64,000 nt of DNA from Corydoras sp. C115 (lineage: Eukaryota; Chordata; Actinopteri; Siluriformes; Callichthyidae), in assembly GCA_019802505.1 (NCBI GenBank), contig JAFMOC010000070.1, positions 75,001 to 139,000 on the forward strand. Direction: 5' to 3'. Position numbers and translations under genes: made by a program. Shown here one piece after another: positions 15,908 to 56,479 of this stretch (positions are counted from its first letter, which is position 1; every line of letters starts with the position of its first letter). The notes under the pieces were generated by a model, which was given only the letters and a program-made list of their open reading frames with translations, made no database searches and was not told the origin of the DNA.

Positions 15908-17498
15908 TTCAGAGTTTGGAAAAAGTAACTTGTTTAAAATATTGCCGCTGCGCTATAGTCACTCCTGTAGCGTGCTGTCTGTTATGGTTTACTCCCAAAG
16001 TTTGCACACAGACAGTTGCCCGTGTCGAGCCGTAATCGGCCGCTCTGATCTGTATCTGTGATCTGTTGAGCGCTGGCTGGCCTTCAGCAGAGTGGATAGT
16101 TCAGCAATATGCTCTCCAGGGAATAAAACAGGAGGCGTGCCGTAAACAGAAGCTAAATGGTGCCAGTTTATACAAAAACAGGGAAGAACCTGGGAGTCAT
16201 GATGACTGGAGATGTAGGGCTGGAAACCCCAGCACGTTCTAAAGGTAGAAAGAAACCTAAAGCAAAAGCAGTTTCCTCCACACAGACAAGCCCATTTCTG
16301 TAACATCTGATACTCGTCAAAAGCCTTTGAAAATAAAATAATAAATGATTATCCCACAAGCCCCTCGATGAGGTGACCCAGTCGAGGCAGCAAACGTCTC
16401 CGAGTGTGTGACCTCATTTGACTTCTGACGGTCATGTGGTCGTGAAAACGGCACAACACTGCAGTATTCCACTGCACAGCATGTTTCACATAGTTCATAC
16501 TGACGGATCCCAGACTGGACAGAGGCACCGTTAATGGGATTTCTTTATTTTGAAGGCTCTCGAACCCGCTGTGTGTGTGGTCGCCTCGTTAGGTAATGAG
16601 AACTGTCCTCATGAGGCGAGTTCGCAATTGTTTTCGAGCGGCTCGGGTTTCAGTCGTATGTGATTCCGTTAAGGTCCCTTCTCAGAAATGGAGGCAGATG
16701 GCCTTTCGATATTTCTTCTCAAATATGCAAATTATGGGAACAATACATGTATTTATACTCAGGGTTCTTTTCTCTGATTGGCTGATGGATGTGGTATAGT
16801 GCAACCCCTATTCTTGGGTTCTGTAAAAATGCTGGTCCTTGATTCCCTCTCTGCAAGTCTTTCTTTTTTTTTATCTTTATTTCTTTCATTTTCTGTATGT
16901 ATGAGCACGAACTCTCCGTATCCATATCCTTTATCATCTGTTCGTCTGCTTCCGTGGCTCTCTGATTTGGACGAGGTGACTTGGGGACATGACTCACTTC
17001 TCTGAAACACTAAGTTTTGGGTGAATCTCGGGGAATTTCTGTGCGATTTCCACACCCTGTGTTTTCTGGAAGAGGCCTGGATAGTCGCACTGAGCTATTG
17101 CGAAAGGTTGAGTCAGCATGCTGTGGGGCACATTGGGAATGTGTTACACGCATGGCTGTAATGCTAGCACAGTTCACGCTATGGACTTCCCCCATCTGCA
17201 TGCCAGCATGCTTCAGCTCCTGCCAACACAGTCCATTAAAGTAAGGAGGAACATAAAGGAAGCTGACCTATTTTTGTCTGTCTGAGAAAAAAGCGCTGGC
17301 TCGGGTGTTTACACCGTCGGTTTAGCATTTTCAGCATTTTCACATTAGGTCCTCAACATTAGAGAACAGATGGACTACACTCTGTAATTTTAGTTACATC
17401 TACATGATCAGAGAAACAGATCAAATGTGTCCTACATTTGTAGGAATGATAACCTCATAAAACGGCTGATGAGTGTAAATTCCTCTCGTTCAGGATTC
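15908..17498. other. intergenic, no gene recognised
   Basis: No exon or RNA gene identified. 'aaaggttgagtcagcat' at 17103-17119 contains TGAGTCAGCA, an AP-1/MAF-type motif, and recurs exactly at 17994-18010. Confidence 0.5.
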
Positions 17499-17826
17499 AT
17501 TAATCCATCCTTCCATTATCTTTCACCTAATCCTACACTAGGGGAGAATGTTTCTGGCACTGGACAGATACACCAAGGACAGTCTATTGCTGGTCACACA
17601 CACACACTCATTCAGACAAATACACATTATAACTATATATATACACTATACCTATTCTATGAGTGAGTGTGTGACCAGCGATAGATTGGGCAAATGAAAG
17701 CAGACAACCTTGAATCCATGTTTTTGGAGAAAACCGGCAAACCTGGAGAACATGGACACCGGGAGAACATGAAAAGTCCACCAGGATAAGGATTCAAACC
17801 TGGATCCCCAGCGTTGAGAGGGGATC
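17499..17826 (-). repeat. SINE-A copy, degraded
   Basis: Recognisable by 'gataatccatgtttttgga'-type core ('gaatccatgtttttggag'), 'gattcaaacctggatcccca' and a tail of 'taatccatccttcc', but with many substitutions and deletions. An old copy. Confidence 0.7.
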
Positions 17827-17859
17827 TGTCCTCAATAAGATTTTTTTTATTTAATTTTC

Positions 17860-18080
<221 letters not shown>

Positions 18081-18099
18081 TGTATATATATAATATATG

Positions 18100-18780
18100 C
18101 TGTATCATAAATATTACGAGCAGCTGATTTATTTGATTGGTGGAATCATCATGTTATTATGCACCAGTTGTTTTATAAGGACACACACAACAGGTGCTGT
18201 CGGCTTTGTCGGCTGACCCAGTCGGCATGCAGCGTATAAAAGGGGCGGTTGTCCTCTGAACATTGTTTCTTGGAGACTCTTTTCCAATAACAGTATTTAT
18301 TATTTTGTCCTGCTGACAATTAGCAGCTTTAAAGTCATGCTACTTTCAGCTCTGATATAAAGCGAGGACATGAGTGGGTTTGACGTCCAGTCATCATCAC
18401 GGCGTCTGGTTTATTGCATTGTAGAATTATAATACAGTACAGGGAAGTGATTCATTTCAGAGACATAATTAAGCTTAATGACTTTAAATCAAATTAAATG
18501 TGTCATTGGTTTGAAACAGTGCAAACCGGAAAGGCTTATGTGCCTTCCAAAAGCAAAACACTGGTGTCTCTTTGCACTTTTGTTCTGTGCAGACAGGCAC
18601 GCTCTGTTCCTCCCTTGATCGGCCGCCGTGCAATGCGGCTAAAATTAGTTTTAACCATCAGATCTCATCTCATCTCAGATAAATCACGTCCCAGATAATG
18701 TTTAAGTTTGAGAAATAATAAAAGGAAGAGTTATAAATATTACAGTCTTCATCTCAGATGTATGAAAGGCTTACAGTACA

Positions 18781-18819
<39 letters not shown>

Positions 18820-18886
18820 GTTAAACCTTAAATGTGAAATCATTCATAAACATTCTGGTCCGGTTTGATTCTTTTAAATATTGAAT
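18100..18886. other. intergenic with an isolated TATA-like element
   Basis: No exon recognised. A strong TATA box (TATAAAAG, 18235-18242) follows three 'gtcggc' repeats at about 18199-18226. A (CA)n tract lies at 18782-18817. The TATA could belong to an unannotated noncoding transcript, an old LTR or nothing. Confidence 0.4.
18782..18817 (+). repeat. (CA)n microsatellite
   Basis: About 18 uninterrupted CA units in intergenic DNA. No link to a gene is seen. Confidence 0.95.
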
Positions 18887-18902
18887 CATTTTAAATGAAT
18901 CC

Positions 18903-19256
18903 ATCCATCCATCCATTATCTCCTGCTTTATCCTCTATTAGGGTCGCGGTGGGGGGGGGTTCCCCATTTGCCCATCCAGGGGAGAACGTTTCGGGCGCTG
19001 GGCAGATACACCCAGGACAGGACGCCAATCTATCAGTGGGCACACACTCACTCACACAGACACACTCTATATGGGGCAATTTGGAGAGCTCAATTGACTT
19101 GATCCATGTTTTTGGACCGTGGGAGTAAACCGGAGAACCCGGAGGAAACCCACATGGACACGGGGAGAACATGGAAACTCTACCCAGATCGGGATTCGAA
19201 CCGGGAATCCCTAGTGCTGAGAGGCGAACATGCTAAACACTAAACCACCGTGCCGC
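18903..19256 (-). repeat. SINE-A copy, near-perfect TSD
   Basis: Full-length reverse copy. Flanks are 'cattttaaatgaatcc' (18887-18902) and 'cattttgaaatgaatcc' (19257-19273), which differ by one inserted base. A 10-G run lies at the family's unstable position. Confidence 0.88.
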
Positions 19257-20008
19257 CATTTTGAAATGAATCCTTGTGAATGAATTTGTATGAAAAGTTG
19301 TTCAGGCCTCAGCCCCCCTCAGCCTGGTCCAACCACACGGTGTTGTTTATAAGACTTCAGAAGCCATGCATTTCAAAAACCAGAGTTTAATCCTTGTTTT
19401 TAAGCTCGGTGTATTATACATTATGCAACACCTTCAGTACTAAAAGTGCAATATGTTCGTCTGAAATTGGTAATGTGTTATTCTACATAGCATCTCCCCC
19501 TGGTCTTTATATTCCTCTTTTATAATGTTGTTCACTCCCGCTGCCAGATGCCCCGCAGCGGTACTTCAGCAGAATTACTTCTCTTTCAGCAACCTGATGC
19601 TGCCTGTTTAAACCCTTGAGCCTGGGCTGAAGTTGTTTCATGGGTATTAGCCACGTCCCCGGCGAAAACACAAGCGCTTCACATGAGCGACTCGGGAAAG
19701 AACTAAACAGAACCGGTTTAGACTGGATACCGATTCAAAGAGCGATGAGGAGGCTGAAGATAGAGAGTGAAACAGAGAGATAGTGAGGGTGGTAGACTGA
19801 GATAGAGGCTGCTCTGTTCCCCCTGCGTAAGGCCTGCTGGCTTCACGCCACGCTCGCAGAGGAATGTCTTATCGCGCCCAGTGTGTGTCATCTGCCGGCT
19901 CGGTTTCGCTGCCTCGCATGAAACATTACATCGATGCAAAGTTAATCCTAAAGGGCTGTTTACAGGCTGAAGGGAAGGTCCTTTCTGCGTTGTTTTAATT
20001 ACCTCGAT

Positions 20009-20205
20009 ACGTTAGCTCAGTGGTCAGGGCGTTGGGCTATCAATCTGAAGGTTGGCGGTTCCAATCCCAGGTCCACTGAAGTTACCAGTGTGGCTCCTTG
20101 AGCAAGACCCTTAACCCTCATTGCTCCAGGGATGTTGTGATGAACCCTGTGTTCACCTTGTAAGTCGCTTTGGATAAAAGCGTCCAATAAATGACCAAAT
20201 GTAAA
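20009..20205 (+). repeat. SINE-B copy, full length
   Basis: The head 'gttagctcagtggtcagggc' with 'ggcggttccaatccca' gives tRNA-like A and B boxes. The middle contains 'ccctcattgctccagggatg', and the 3' tail 'taagtcgctttggataaaag' is shared by many fish SINEs (V-SINE-like, from memory). This is the clearest copy of the family in the window. Confidence 0.85.
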
Positions 20206-21390
20206 ACGACCAAATGATACGTCTCAGCAAGATAGGAGTGATTGTGCTTTAAAGTATCCTGATGAACTCTCTGGGTTTGTTTTGTTTCAGATCTGTACAA
20301 TCAAAGCACTGACACTATGCTGCGGGCTTAAAGTTCCAGTAGAGGAACTGGGTATTTATAAAGAGCAGATTTCATCGTTTGACCTCCATAACATTCGGTG
20401 ACACACTTGTCCTGGCCAGAGCGACTGTGCGGTCCGTCGTAATCGTCTGGACAGCCTGGAAAGCTCGCCAAGAGCGATGAGAATTACGGAGGATACATTA
20501 CAGTACCCCGCTGAACTAATGCACCTGGTAATGTTTGAGAGTTGGGTTTGAAGCTCAGGGTCAGTCATGATACAGCAGCCCTGAAGAAGACGAGGGTTCA
20601 GGGTCCATATTAGGAACTGTTGATGGAATCGGGGTTTATACCCCCCACCTTCAGTTTAACAGCCCAACACTCTGAACATTGAGCTTCCACACCCTTCAGA
20701 CACACAGCATTATAATTAAGGATTGCTGTTTACAGTTTAAAACTTCAGGGTACCTGTTCGAGACTCAGCTGTGGAGAATGGTGGTTGTTCTACATTCTTC
20801 CACTTCATAAAACATACAAGTGAGTAAATGTGACATGGCATCTCGCCTCTATAGGTCTGTGTACGCCATGCCACGACTGTAGAGCACAAACAACCTTAAA
20901 CTACAGGGCGAGAATGTTAAACCAGCTGCATGTCTTTTAAAACGGTCTTTACAGAAGACTTTTTCGGCTGCGTCTGATCTGTTTGATGTCACATCTGAAT
21001 CATCTCCGTTCTGAAGTTCTGTATGGAACCATCAGGCCGTCCTTCGGCACCTCGTCCTGAGTACGACCTGCAACCTTTTCATACGTTTCATCTGCAGAGT
21101 GGTTTCAGTGTTTTGATGTCCAGTTTCTGTCGACTCTACTGTACAGCTGTATGGCCGAAAGTATATGGACACCGGACCTTCTCGCGTGTATTTGGTTTTT
21201 GGAAATGGTATTTCACTGGGCGTTCCCAAACGTTTGGAGACCGTGGCTCGCATTGCTCTTACAAAACATCAACCATCTGTTTACACAGTCCTTTCGCCAG
21301 CCCTGCTCGCGCTCTCCGGGGTTGTGTTTGTGAGCAGACACAGTCCCAGCTGTGTTAACAGTAGCACAGTTCAAATTCACCCAGGGACAC

Positions 21391-21414
21391 GGTGGTGGTG
21401 GTGGTGGTGGTGGT
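21391..21414 (+). repeat. (GGT)n run
   Basis: Eight GGT units in noncoding DNA. An open frame crosses it but resembles no known protein. Confidence 0.9.
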
Positions 21415-22593
21415 GCGAGCCGCTGACTGTCCTGCTGTTTGTGTGTATACATCTGGATTTGATCCTAAACTCTGACTGTGCACTGATTCTGTGGATCTCT
21501 GACCCGGGTAGCAATCTGCTTATTCAGGGGGATTTAACACAGAAGGAACACACAGCGTCAACCGCAGGCTTCGTTTGCACAGCGTTGTAACGGAGGGCTG
21601 AAGTTGTTATAACGGCAGTCTGTATTTATACAGTTGTGTACAGTGCAGACTGCTGTATTATACAAACCCACGGAGGACTTTATAAGGAAATTCTGCACAC
21701 CTTCTCGATCATGCAGATCCCTGAACACAGAGTATTAATTCTGCTAAACACCCAACAAGAGCAGTACTCTGTTTCCTGAGTATTTAGTTCTGATAAAGAA
21801 AATGAAGAGCGAATACCCATTAAAGAAGTGCATTATTTTATATGGGTGTTCAGTGAGCAATAAAAATAAGGCTTAAATCAAAAAGTGGCTGTTAGTGAAT
21901 TAAATTTCTAGTTAATTTTTGGTAAAACAACAAACACGCTGCACGCACACAAACACTTTAAACCTCCCCTGGTCCAGGCTTCTCTCCTGTTGATACCAGT
22001 GAGCTCAGGGCTGTGGGAATGTTTTGTAACTTTTTATCCAGTGTGCATCGAAACATGACACCTATATAATCCTCCCTGACAAAACAGCGTTACATTACCA
22101 TCTATAAAGCGCCCGAGTTCAGGTTACTCCACCACAACCCTGCAGAGTGACCGGGTTCTACACTGAACTCAGATTCTCAAGCATGGACGATTGAAAACGA
22201 CACTAAGATTAAACACGATGATGTGGAAGTGCTGGAGAGTAATTACATTTACTGAAGCACTCTGTGTTTGTACAGTTTGGAGCTTCTTGTACTTTAAGTC
22301 TTTTCGTTTGCTGTCATTTCATTCAACTTAAATACATTTCAAAGGAAAACACTGTCCATTCCTTCAAACAGTACACAGTGGACAATATGACAATCTTTAT
22401 AAAATACATCCTATAATACATATTAAACATCGCAACCTATGTGTTCCAACAGTCTCAGAAGTGCAGTGCAGGGTCACGTACTCGGAGGTGTAAGTTGATA
22501 ACAAACCAATAAATGTTAAAAAGTCTTTAAAACTAGACATTTATGTGTGTTTTTATATATTGTATAGTAGATTTTAAAGGATTTAATAATAAA

Positions 22594-22930
22594 TGATGGC
22601 ACGGGGGCTTAGTGGTTTAGCATGTTCGCCTCTCAGCACTAGGGATTCCCGTTTCCATGTTCTCCCCGTGTCTGAGTGGGTTTCCTCCGGGTTCTCCGGT
22701 TTCCTTCCACAGTCCAAAAACTTGGATCAAGTCAATTGAGTTCTCCAAATTGCCCCATATAGAGTGTGTATGTGTGCGTGTCTGTGTGAGTGAGTGTGTG
22801 CCCAGCGATAGATTGGCGCCCTGTCCTGGGTCTATCCGAAACGTTCTCCCCTGGATGGGCATGGGGAACCCCCCGCGACCCTAATATAGGATAAAGCAGA
22901 AGATAATGAATGAATGAATGAATGAATGAA
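22594..22930 (+). repeat. SINE-A copy with 10-bp TSD and internal deletion
   Basis: Flanked by 'taataataaa' at 22584-22593 and 22931-22940. Part of the tRNA-like region (the B box) is deleted: 'attcccg' joins directly to 'tttccatgttctccccg'. The tail is a run of GAAT units. Confidence 0.9.
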
Positions 22931-22940
22931 TAATAATAAA

Positions 22941-24088
22941 CTTGTATTTTGTTCCATTAATCATTTTAAACCCCCTCATATGAATCTGGTGTTCCAAATC
23001 CAAACTAGCTCCACCTTCAGGAACTACAACAGGACTATACTGCTTATACTTCAACCAGAGACACATCAGTTTATTTACAACATTACTTTAACTGCAGTTT
23101 GTTGCTCATACTCAGATAGCATGTAGAAACAAAAGTATTTTGTATGTTCTTCTTTCAGCTTGTTTCCATTTTACTGTGTTTGAGTTGAACATAAACTTCA
23201 GAAAGAGATGAACTGATGTTTTTGATTATTATCATTTAGTCGTTCATCCTCAGTATTTATAAAAGCCATGGCAACACTGTTGATCAGCTGAGTTTTGTAG
23301 GCTGGCATCATTTTAATGCTTTTACCTCTTAATTCCTATAAATTCTACTTTTCGGCTTCATTATTGCTGAATTATAAATGATTGTGTTATTTATTCTGCT
23401 GTTTGTCTGAGGTTGTGTTGACCTGATTTTTTTTTGTCCTGAGGCATCATGTCCATCAGACATGTGAAAACACATGTATTATTAAATCTTTAAAAAATTC
23501 AGAACATGGTCTGAGGTTCTTCCACATCAGATTTACCCAGCACTTCATTCCAAACACATATGAACTATACTAAATAATTAATGTTACATATTAAAAACTG
23601 AACATAGTTTGACAACAGTTTGTGTATCACTTGTGTTTTTGTTTGCAATTAAACCCAAAAAGACAAAGACTAAACAGTTAAAGGTGAATCATTCGGGTAG
23701 ACACTTTTTGTTGTAGAATTGGAAGTAAATCACGGTGAAAACACAGGAGTCAATATTCGGGTTCTATAGATATAAACACTGAGTGGAATGAACATAAACT
23801 ACATCCCTCTGCACAGGTTTTGGATTAAACACTATCTTTCTTTCCAGTAATTTTCTCAAAAAACTCAAAAAATCTTCTCCTGCAGATTTAAATAGCAACT
23901 TGATGTGTTTGACTTTGGCATGATTGTTGGTGACAGACAGGTTTAAATAGTAACTGCAGAGTACTCCCATCTAAAGTTTGTTGTTGTGTCGAAATCATTT
24001 AGAACACTGTGTCTTCTTTAAAGCCTCCTCCTTCATGATTATTGTAAATCAGACACGTACCTTCACACTGACTAAAACACTGGTCTCT
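22941..24088. other. intergenic, no gene recognised
   Basis: AT-rich DNA between the last intergenic SINE and the 3' end of ADGRV1. No exon or RNA gene is visible on either strand. Confidence 0.5.
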
Positions 24089-24094
24089 TTTATT
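24089..24094 (-). terminator. candidate ADGRV1 polyadenylation signal
   Basis: 'tttatt' on the + strand reads AATAAA on the - strand, about 255 nt past the ADGRV1 stop. This gives a short 3' UTR (about 24070-24349). No transcript evidence. Confidence 0.4.
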
Positions 24095-24349
24095 ATTTGT
24101 GTTACACAAACAAAGCTCTTCTTAACCTACAGTACGTGATCTGTACATCTCAGACTATAAACATCAAAAATGAATGCGCTGACTGTTCACATATACACAT
24201 ATATATATAAAGATCCGGCGTTTTGACAAAATCCGGGTATAAAAACAACTACGCTAGAAGAAATGAAACTGGTAACTTTAGTGCAAAGGTGGAACCAGTA
24301 CAAAAATACTGTTAAGATACATTCCGTACAAAAGCAGCGTGGTTACCGG

Positions 24350-51104
<26,755 letters not shown>

Positions 51105-51185
51105 CTGAAACAGAATACAAATCCAATGAAGTTTACAGATTTACAAATGTACAAATGTTTGGGTTTCTGTAAGTGGTCTTTACGG

Positions 51186-51260
51186 GTGTAGTCTGCATAT
51201 CCTCCCCATGCCTGTGTGGGCTTCTTCTGAGGTTTCCAGTGTCCTCTGACATTTCTTTGA
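51186..51260 (+). repeat. degraded SINE-A-like fragment
   Basis: 'atatcctccccatgcctgtg' followed by 'tgggcttcttctgaggtttcc' echoes the SINE-A middle. Diverged and short. Confidence 0.4.
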
Positions 51261-51874
51261 TAGCTTTATGCATAACGTGTTGGGAAATAACCTGAAGTTT
51301 GAAGATTCGATTCCTCTAAGGTCCACCAAAGTTGGGCATAAGCCATAAATATAATAAATTAAATGAATAGTAATTGTGGATTAAGTGACATATGCTACAT
51401 CACCTCCTGGTGACTCTTTGTTCAACTCCTAAAAGCTAAATGCAGCCACATTGTAGAAAAGTTCATAAATAAGTTCAATTTTATACAAATTAAAAGCAAA
51501 TTATTTTTTTAAACACTTTTCAGAGAACATGTGAGTTAAAACAACAGTTCGGATCCACACACCAGTACAGTGACACTTTTCATCCTGACATTTTAGTAGC
51601 GTAGCCTTTCATAACCCTCGGGACACGGCTGAATGATTTATGAGTCTGTATTTTTCATGCATTTTTAAAAGCGGAGTCCATGAGAGCGCGACTGAAGCAA
51701 TAATTCATCCACAAATCTACAGAGCGTCACTCTGCAGAAAAGTCCAGCCAGAGACCTCTGAGACCGGAAGGGCATCATCATGATGTCCACGTCTATATGT
51801 TTAAAAATCAACTTAAAACAACTAAAATCATCCACAGTATCAGTGACCGGTTGCTGACCAGTGTTACAGTATTA

Positions 51875-52500
51875 GTAAAAAGTTTGGACACGCCCCCTTC
51901 TTGCACCATTCTCTATTTCCTCCACTTACCATATAGATGGACATTGTAGTTTTATAATTACAGACTGTAGTCCATTTGTGTTATTTGTTGTTGTTAGTCC
52001 CCTGTTGGTTCTCTGTTCTCTATTGGTCAGCACCATCACAGAACAGGTATCATTTGGGTGGTGGATTTTTTTGTGACAATCCATTTCCATTCCATTTCCA
52101 TTTGGTCATTTATTGGACGCTTTTATCCAAAGCGACAAGGTGAGCACAGGGTTAATCACAGCATCCCTGGAGCAATGAGGGTTAAGGGCCTTGCTCAAGG
52201 ACCCACATTGGTAACTTCAGTGGACCTGGGATCCACAAATCCTTCCACAATCCAGCAGTGTCACCCTCAGCTGGGATAGGAATAATGCACCAACCAAATA
52301 ACCCCTGCTCTGTGGGGGTTCTATTGGGGTTCTGACCATTAGAACAGAGTACACAGTATGTACTGTAGAACACAAACTGATGGACTACAGTCTGGAATTG
52401 TAGAACTACAAAGTCCATCTTTACAGGAATTGGAACTGAGAACATGGAGAGCAAAAAGAGGGCGTGCCCAAATTTTTGACCAGTTCTCTATGTATGTATG
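51875..52500. mobile_element. foldback-type nonautonomous element with nested SINE-B
   Basis: The left arm (51880-52070; 'gtttggacacgccccctt', 'agatggacattgtagtttta', 'agactgtagtccattt') is the inverted counterpart of the right arm (52262-52490; 'aaactgatggactacagtct', 'ctacaaagtccatcttta', 'agggcgtgcccaaatttt'). The arms are about 190-230 bp. The centre is interrupted by the reverse SINE-B at 52100-52230. No coding capacity. Confidence 0.72.
52100..52230 (-). repeat. SINE-B copy nested between foldback arms
   Basis: On the + strand it reads 'cgcttttatccaaagcgac', 'agcatccctggagcaatgag' and 'cagtggacctgggatcc', the reverse of the SINE-B core and tail. The tRNA-like head is mostly missing. 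Confidence 0.78.
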
Positions 52501-54902
52501 TAAATACATGCGCCAAGTTAAGTTGCTCATCAAACAAAATCTGTAGACTGGAAACCCAGCTCGGGTCATTTTGACAAAAAAAAAAAAACAAAACAAAACA
52601 AAAACTTCTGATAAAAAATAGAAATCAAATCCAGACAACAGTAAGTTTAGCTTTGCCATGATAATCTTAATCTTAATCCAGAAACCCTGTTTATCTGACT
52701 GTGAGCTGAAGACTAAACCTCACTGAGCCGGTGGTGTCTGCTGCATACAGAGTTCTTGTGATTGCAGAGTTGGCAGATTTGGGGATGACTCACGCAGGTC
52801 TCGCTCCAAACCGAAGGACTCGTCTGATATGACAATCGCCAAAACGTAGTGCGAGGAATAAGACGAGAGCAGACGCTCCGCACTTTAAAGGTTAAGAGAT
52901 TTCTTTGAATTCAACCCAAAGAGAGTTTTACCATCACGTCATTTTTCAGACACTTTTTATTTTATTATTATTACCCCACTATATTAACTTTGCACAAGTG
53001 TTCATCGTCGATGACAAGACATGAATCAATTTTTAAAAATTACCAATTAATTAACTAATTAGTGGTAATTCATTCAATTTTTTTTTTCTATGGGTAAATT
53101 GCCCATTTTCTACAAAATTTTAGGCTTCAAAAGCAGAATTAATTCAGGATAAAGTAATTTAACATGATATAGGGGTGTTTAAAAAAAAAAAAAAAAATTA
53201 TATTTTGCTTGTTTGAATCAGCTTATAAAGTACCCCGTCTTGGTGTTTGGGTGCAGAGTGCAGGGTCAGGCCTCATACAGCACCCCTTGAGAAATGGGGG
53301 TTAAGGCGATGCAAAGTACCACACGATGTTCAACAGAATCAGAAGCAGTTTGAAGGAGTGCTTAAGAGGAGCAGCGAGGTTTCAGTCACAATGAGCTGCT
53401 GGAAATAAATCCATTTATTTACTGTATAAACAACAAACTGGACAAATCTGGAACGCAGCTGTGCATGTTGTCTGCGATCAGGGATCCCGTCCCAGACTCA
53501 GGACTACTGCGGGAAGGCAGGGCGCCGGAGCGAATGGAAACTGGACTGAAATCTGTAACAGTGTGACTCCTCCAAAGCAAACAGAGGGGTGAGCTTCTCG
53601 CAACGTTCTGCTGACGTTCTGCTGATACTCAAAGTCTGAAAGATTTCAAACACAAGTTTGCTTTCGGAAAGCCCGTGGCTCCTGCTGACTAAACGGGAAA
53701 TGATAAATCACTGGATGAGCGGCGACTTCCTGCTGTATTACAGGGTGCGTCGAGTCAAACGGCCAGGGGAACCGAGCACGGTCGGTGCTAAGGCCTCGGA
53801 CCTCAAATGTGATATAGAAGTTAGAAGTGAGTCAGCTGATGGCTCCTACAATTTAGTCAGCAGACTTTTGCTTTTTTGAGCCACATCAGCAGAATTGCGA
53901 GTGCAAATTGTCCCCTGATGTTCTCCAGCTCTGTTCTATTTGTTTCATGGGACTTACTGTATGTGGCCTAGATTTGACTTCCGAGGGATCGGCATCTGCA
54001 TTGTTCCAGATTTGTTCCAACTGTAATTTCAAACCTAATACGTGGACACTTAGTGAAGCGTGCCCTTTGGATGTACTAACTGATCCATTAACGGCGGCGC
54101 ATAGGTGTTTAGTGTCAACACAAGTTGCATGACAAGACGACGGAATCATCGGAGGCGTGAGCAAAACACCAAAACAGCTAAATAACATTCATAAAGGGTC
54201 GGCGAGAAAAGCTCTCACACACGAAGCAAACGTTTTCCTTTGTTTTGTTTTCTCTGGGAGCGAGACAAGAGCATGAAACGGTTCTAATAAAAGTGTTCTG
54301 GAAGGTTCCACCATTAGCAGTTTAATTGGTAACATGTGAGGTCATCAGGTTTTTGAGTATTTCGAGCATTCGTTTTGAACCCGCCCATAACGTTCGTGTC
54401 TGAACCCCCCCCCACCCCCCCCCTGTTTATAGATGAAGGAGTCGAGCTGTCTGCTCCCTCGGGCCACTTTCCGTTTGAGATAAGTGTGACGGGCTAAATC
54501 CAGTCCCAATCACCCAGGGGTGTCCATGTTTCTGCACGAGTACGCACTACAGATGGTTTACGGTGTAGAAAAGGAACAAAACACACACAGCGTATGCGCA
54601 GAGCTTGTTTTTCCACAACAATCCATCTTGTGGAAAAATAGGAGGACATGGCGACCACAGCGGTGCACACTTTACTAACATTTCCCACTACCACACACAC
54701 CAGCCACCCAACATGATAATGACATGACATTACACAAACTCAACCTGCCTCCCACATCAGGAGGTGTACGACACAGTGACCAGGATGTTCGGGTTAAAGC
54801 GGTTAAAACAGCCTCCAAACATCAACCAATCAGAGAGCCTGAGGGTGAAGAGGCACAGGTTTGTTGGGACACAGTTTGCCATCACTTCACAAAGGGACTT
54901 GT

Positions 54903-54957
54903 ATACCCCCCCCTCCCCCACTGCAACCCTATTAGAGGATTAAATGGAAGATAATGG
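54903..54957 (+). repeat. SINE-A 3'-end fragment
   Basis: 'accctattagaggattaaat' and 'ggaagataatgg' are the terminal part of the SINE, with a C-rich run in front. Confidence 0.65.
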
Positions 54958-56479
54958 AGTTATATTCCCACACATTAGCTTCTTCTTAGTTTGGGTTTGT
55001 GATGACGTTTCCACCAAATGGTCTAAATGTTCATTTCCACATACTTGGTCGCATAATGGTGTTCTATTTATATTATTTTATGGAAAAATACATTTTACTT
55101 TACCAACTGAAAGAAAAAAAAAACCCAAAACAAAACATCTTCCACATCATCACAATATCAGTTTGCTCATGTGGACGTCCCCCAAATCTGAAAGATGCTC
55201 CAGATCAGCGAGGCAGCAGCACGGCTCTAAATTAATACAAAATGAAATATCGGCTAAATCGGTTCTGTATTCAATTTATTTGAGATTTTTCCATAAAACG
55301 CACAGACTTTTCATTACAATATGTTGCTTTTCCAACTGTAATGCATCAAGTACCAATATTTTTGGGATTTTGGTTACGATTAATAAAATATTATTGACAT
55401 ACTGTATATAACGTTGCTTTACGATATACAGTCGTAATGGATTTGATTAAAACCCAACGATGTGATGTATTGATAGATCAGATGTCTGATCACTGCTGAA
55501 ACAGCTGAGCTATTAATAGTATCAGCTGAGGAGATGACATCAGTGAGAGTAGAGCCCTGCCTTCCCTGACTCTCTCTCCTTTATTCTCTCGCTCGCTCAC
55601 TTGTTCGTTCTCGGCCTTTCTAGCTCTCTTCCCTTCCTCCTCCTCTAACAGATACCGGTCTGAACTAGCTGGTTCCAGCCTCGGCAGCAACCGTGGGTGT
55701 GTTTCCTCTGCCACTTTTGTTCTGAGCGAGAGGCTGAATGTGCCGAGCAGAAGGACAGCATCTCTAAACACCCTCATCATTTAGTATCACTTCATATCCC
55801 CACATCCCAGATGACTTTAAACTAACTCATGTAAATAAGCTGGTGCAGAAAGCCGTCTCGGTCAGGTCTGAGAACACGGGGGCGATAATATTAAGCCGGG
55901 CTTTGGGTTTCCCGGTGGAAGTGTGTCAGTGCACGTATCTGCACGTGTACGTGTTTGGCAGACGGTCCAGTGATGAAAGCCTAAGAAAACAGGGTCAAGG
56001 CGGTGAGGCCTGAACGTGTGCGATGGCATCATCTGACATATGACTCAGAAGTTTAGTTAACCACTCGGTGCCACAAAGAAGTGAAGATATGACCCCCGGA
56101 GCAAAGGTGGTTTCGGAAAGACACCAAACCACAAGATCTCAGCGCCGAGCTGCAGCTGTGCTCCTCCGATCGCGTTATTTTTAAATATGTGAAGCTGAAA
56201 CGATGAAAGTACCTAAAGAGACCTTAATGGTTCTTGAGAAACCCACGCAGACGAATTCACAAACACATTACACGCCTGCTTTTGTTCTTCAAGTACATGG
56301 GATGTCGAGATGATCATTAAAGCATCAGAAAATGTTTGTACAAATTTATTTTAAAGGTCATAATTCTTGAAGCGTTTTACTGAATATAAACTCGTATTTA
56401 CCTTTTATACGTATTTACTCATTTATGCTTTAAAATGCAGATTCATGCCGTGACATCACACCAGATCTGTCATCTCATC

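Larger units (their letters stand above)
19274..22583. other. intergenic; one SINE-B, no gene recognised
   Basis: Holds SINE-B at 20009-20205, a degraded SINE-like stretch at about 20580-20700, a (GGT)n run at 21391-21414 and a phrase 'ccgaaagtatatggacaccgg' near 21155 that resembles the end of a teleost nonautonomous DNA element. Open frames here show no family and no splice support. Confidence 0.5.
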
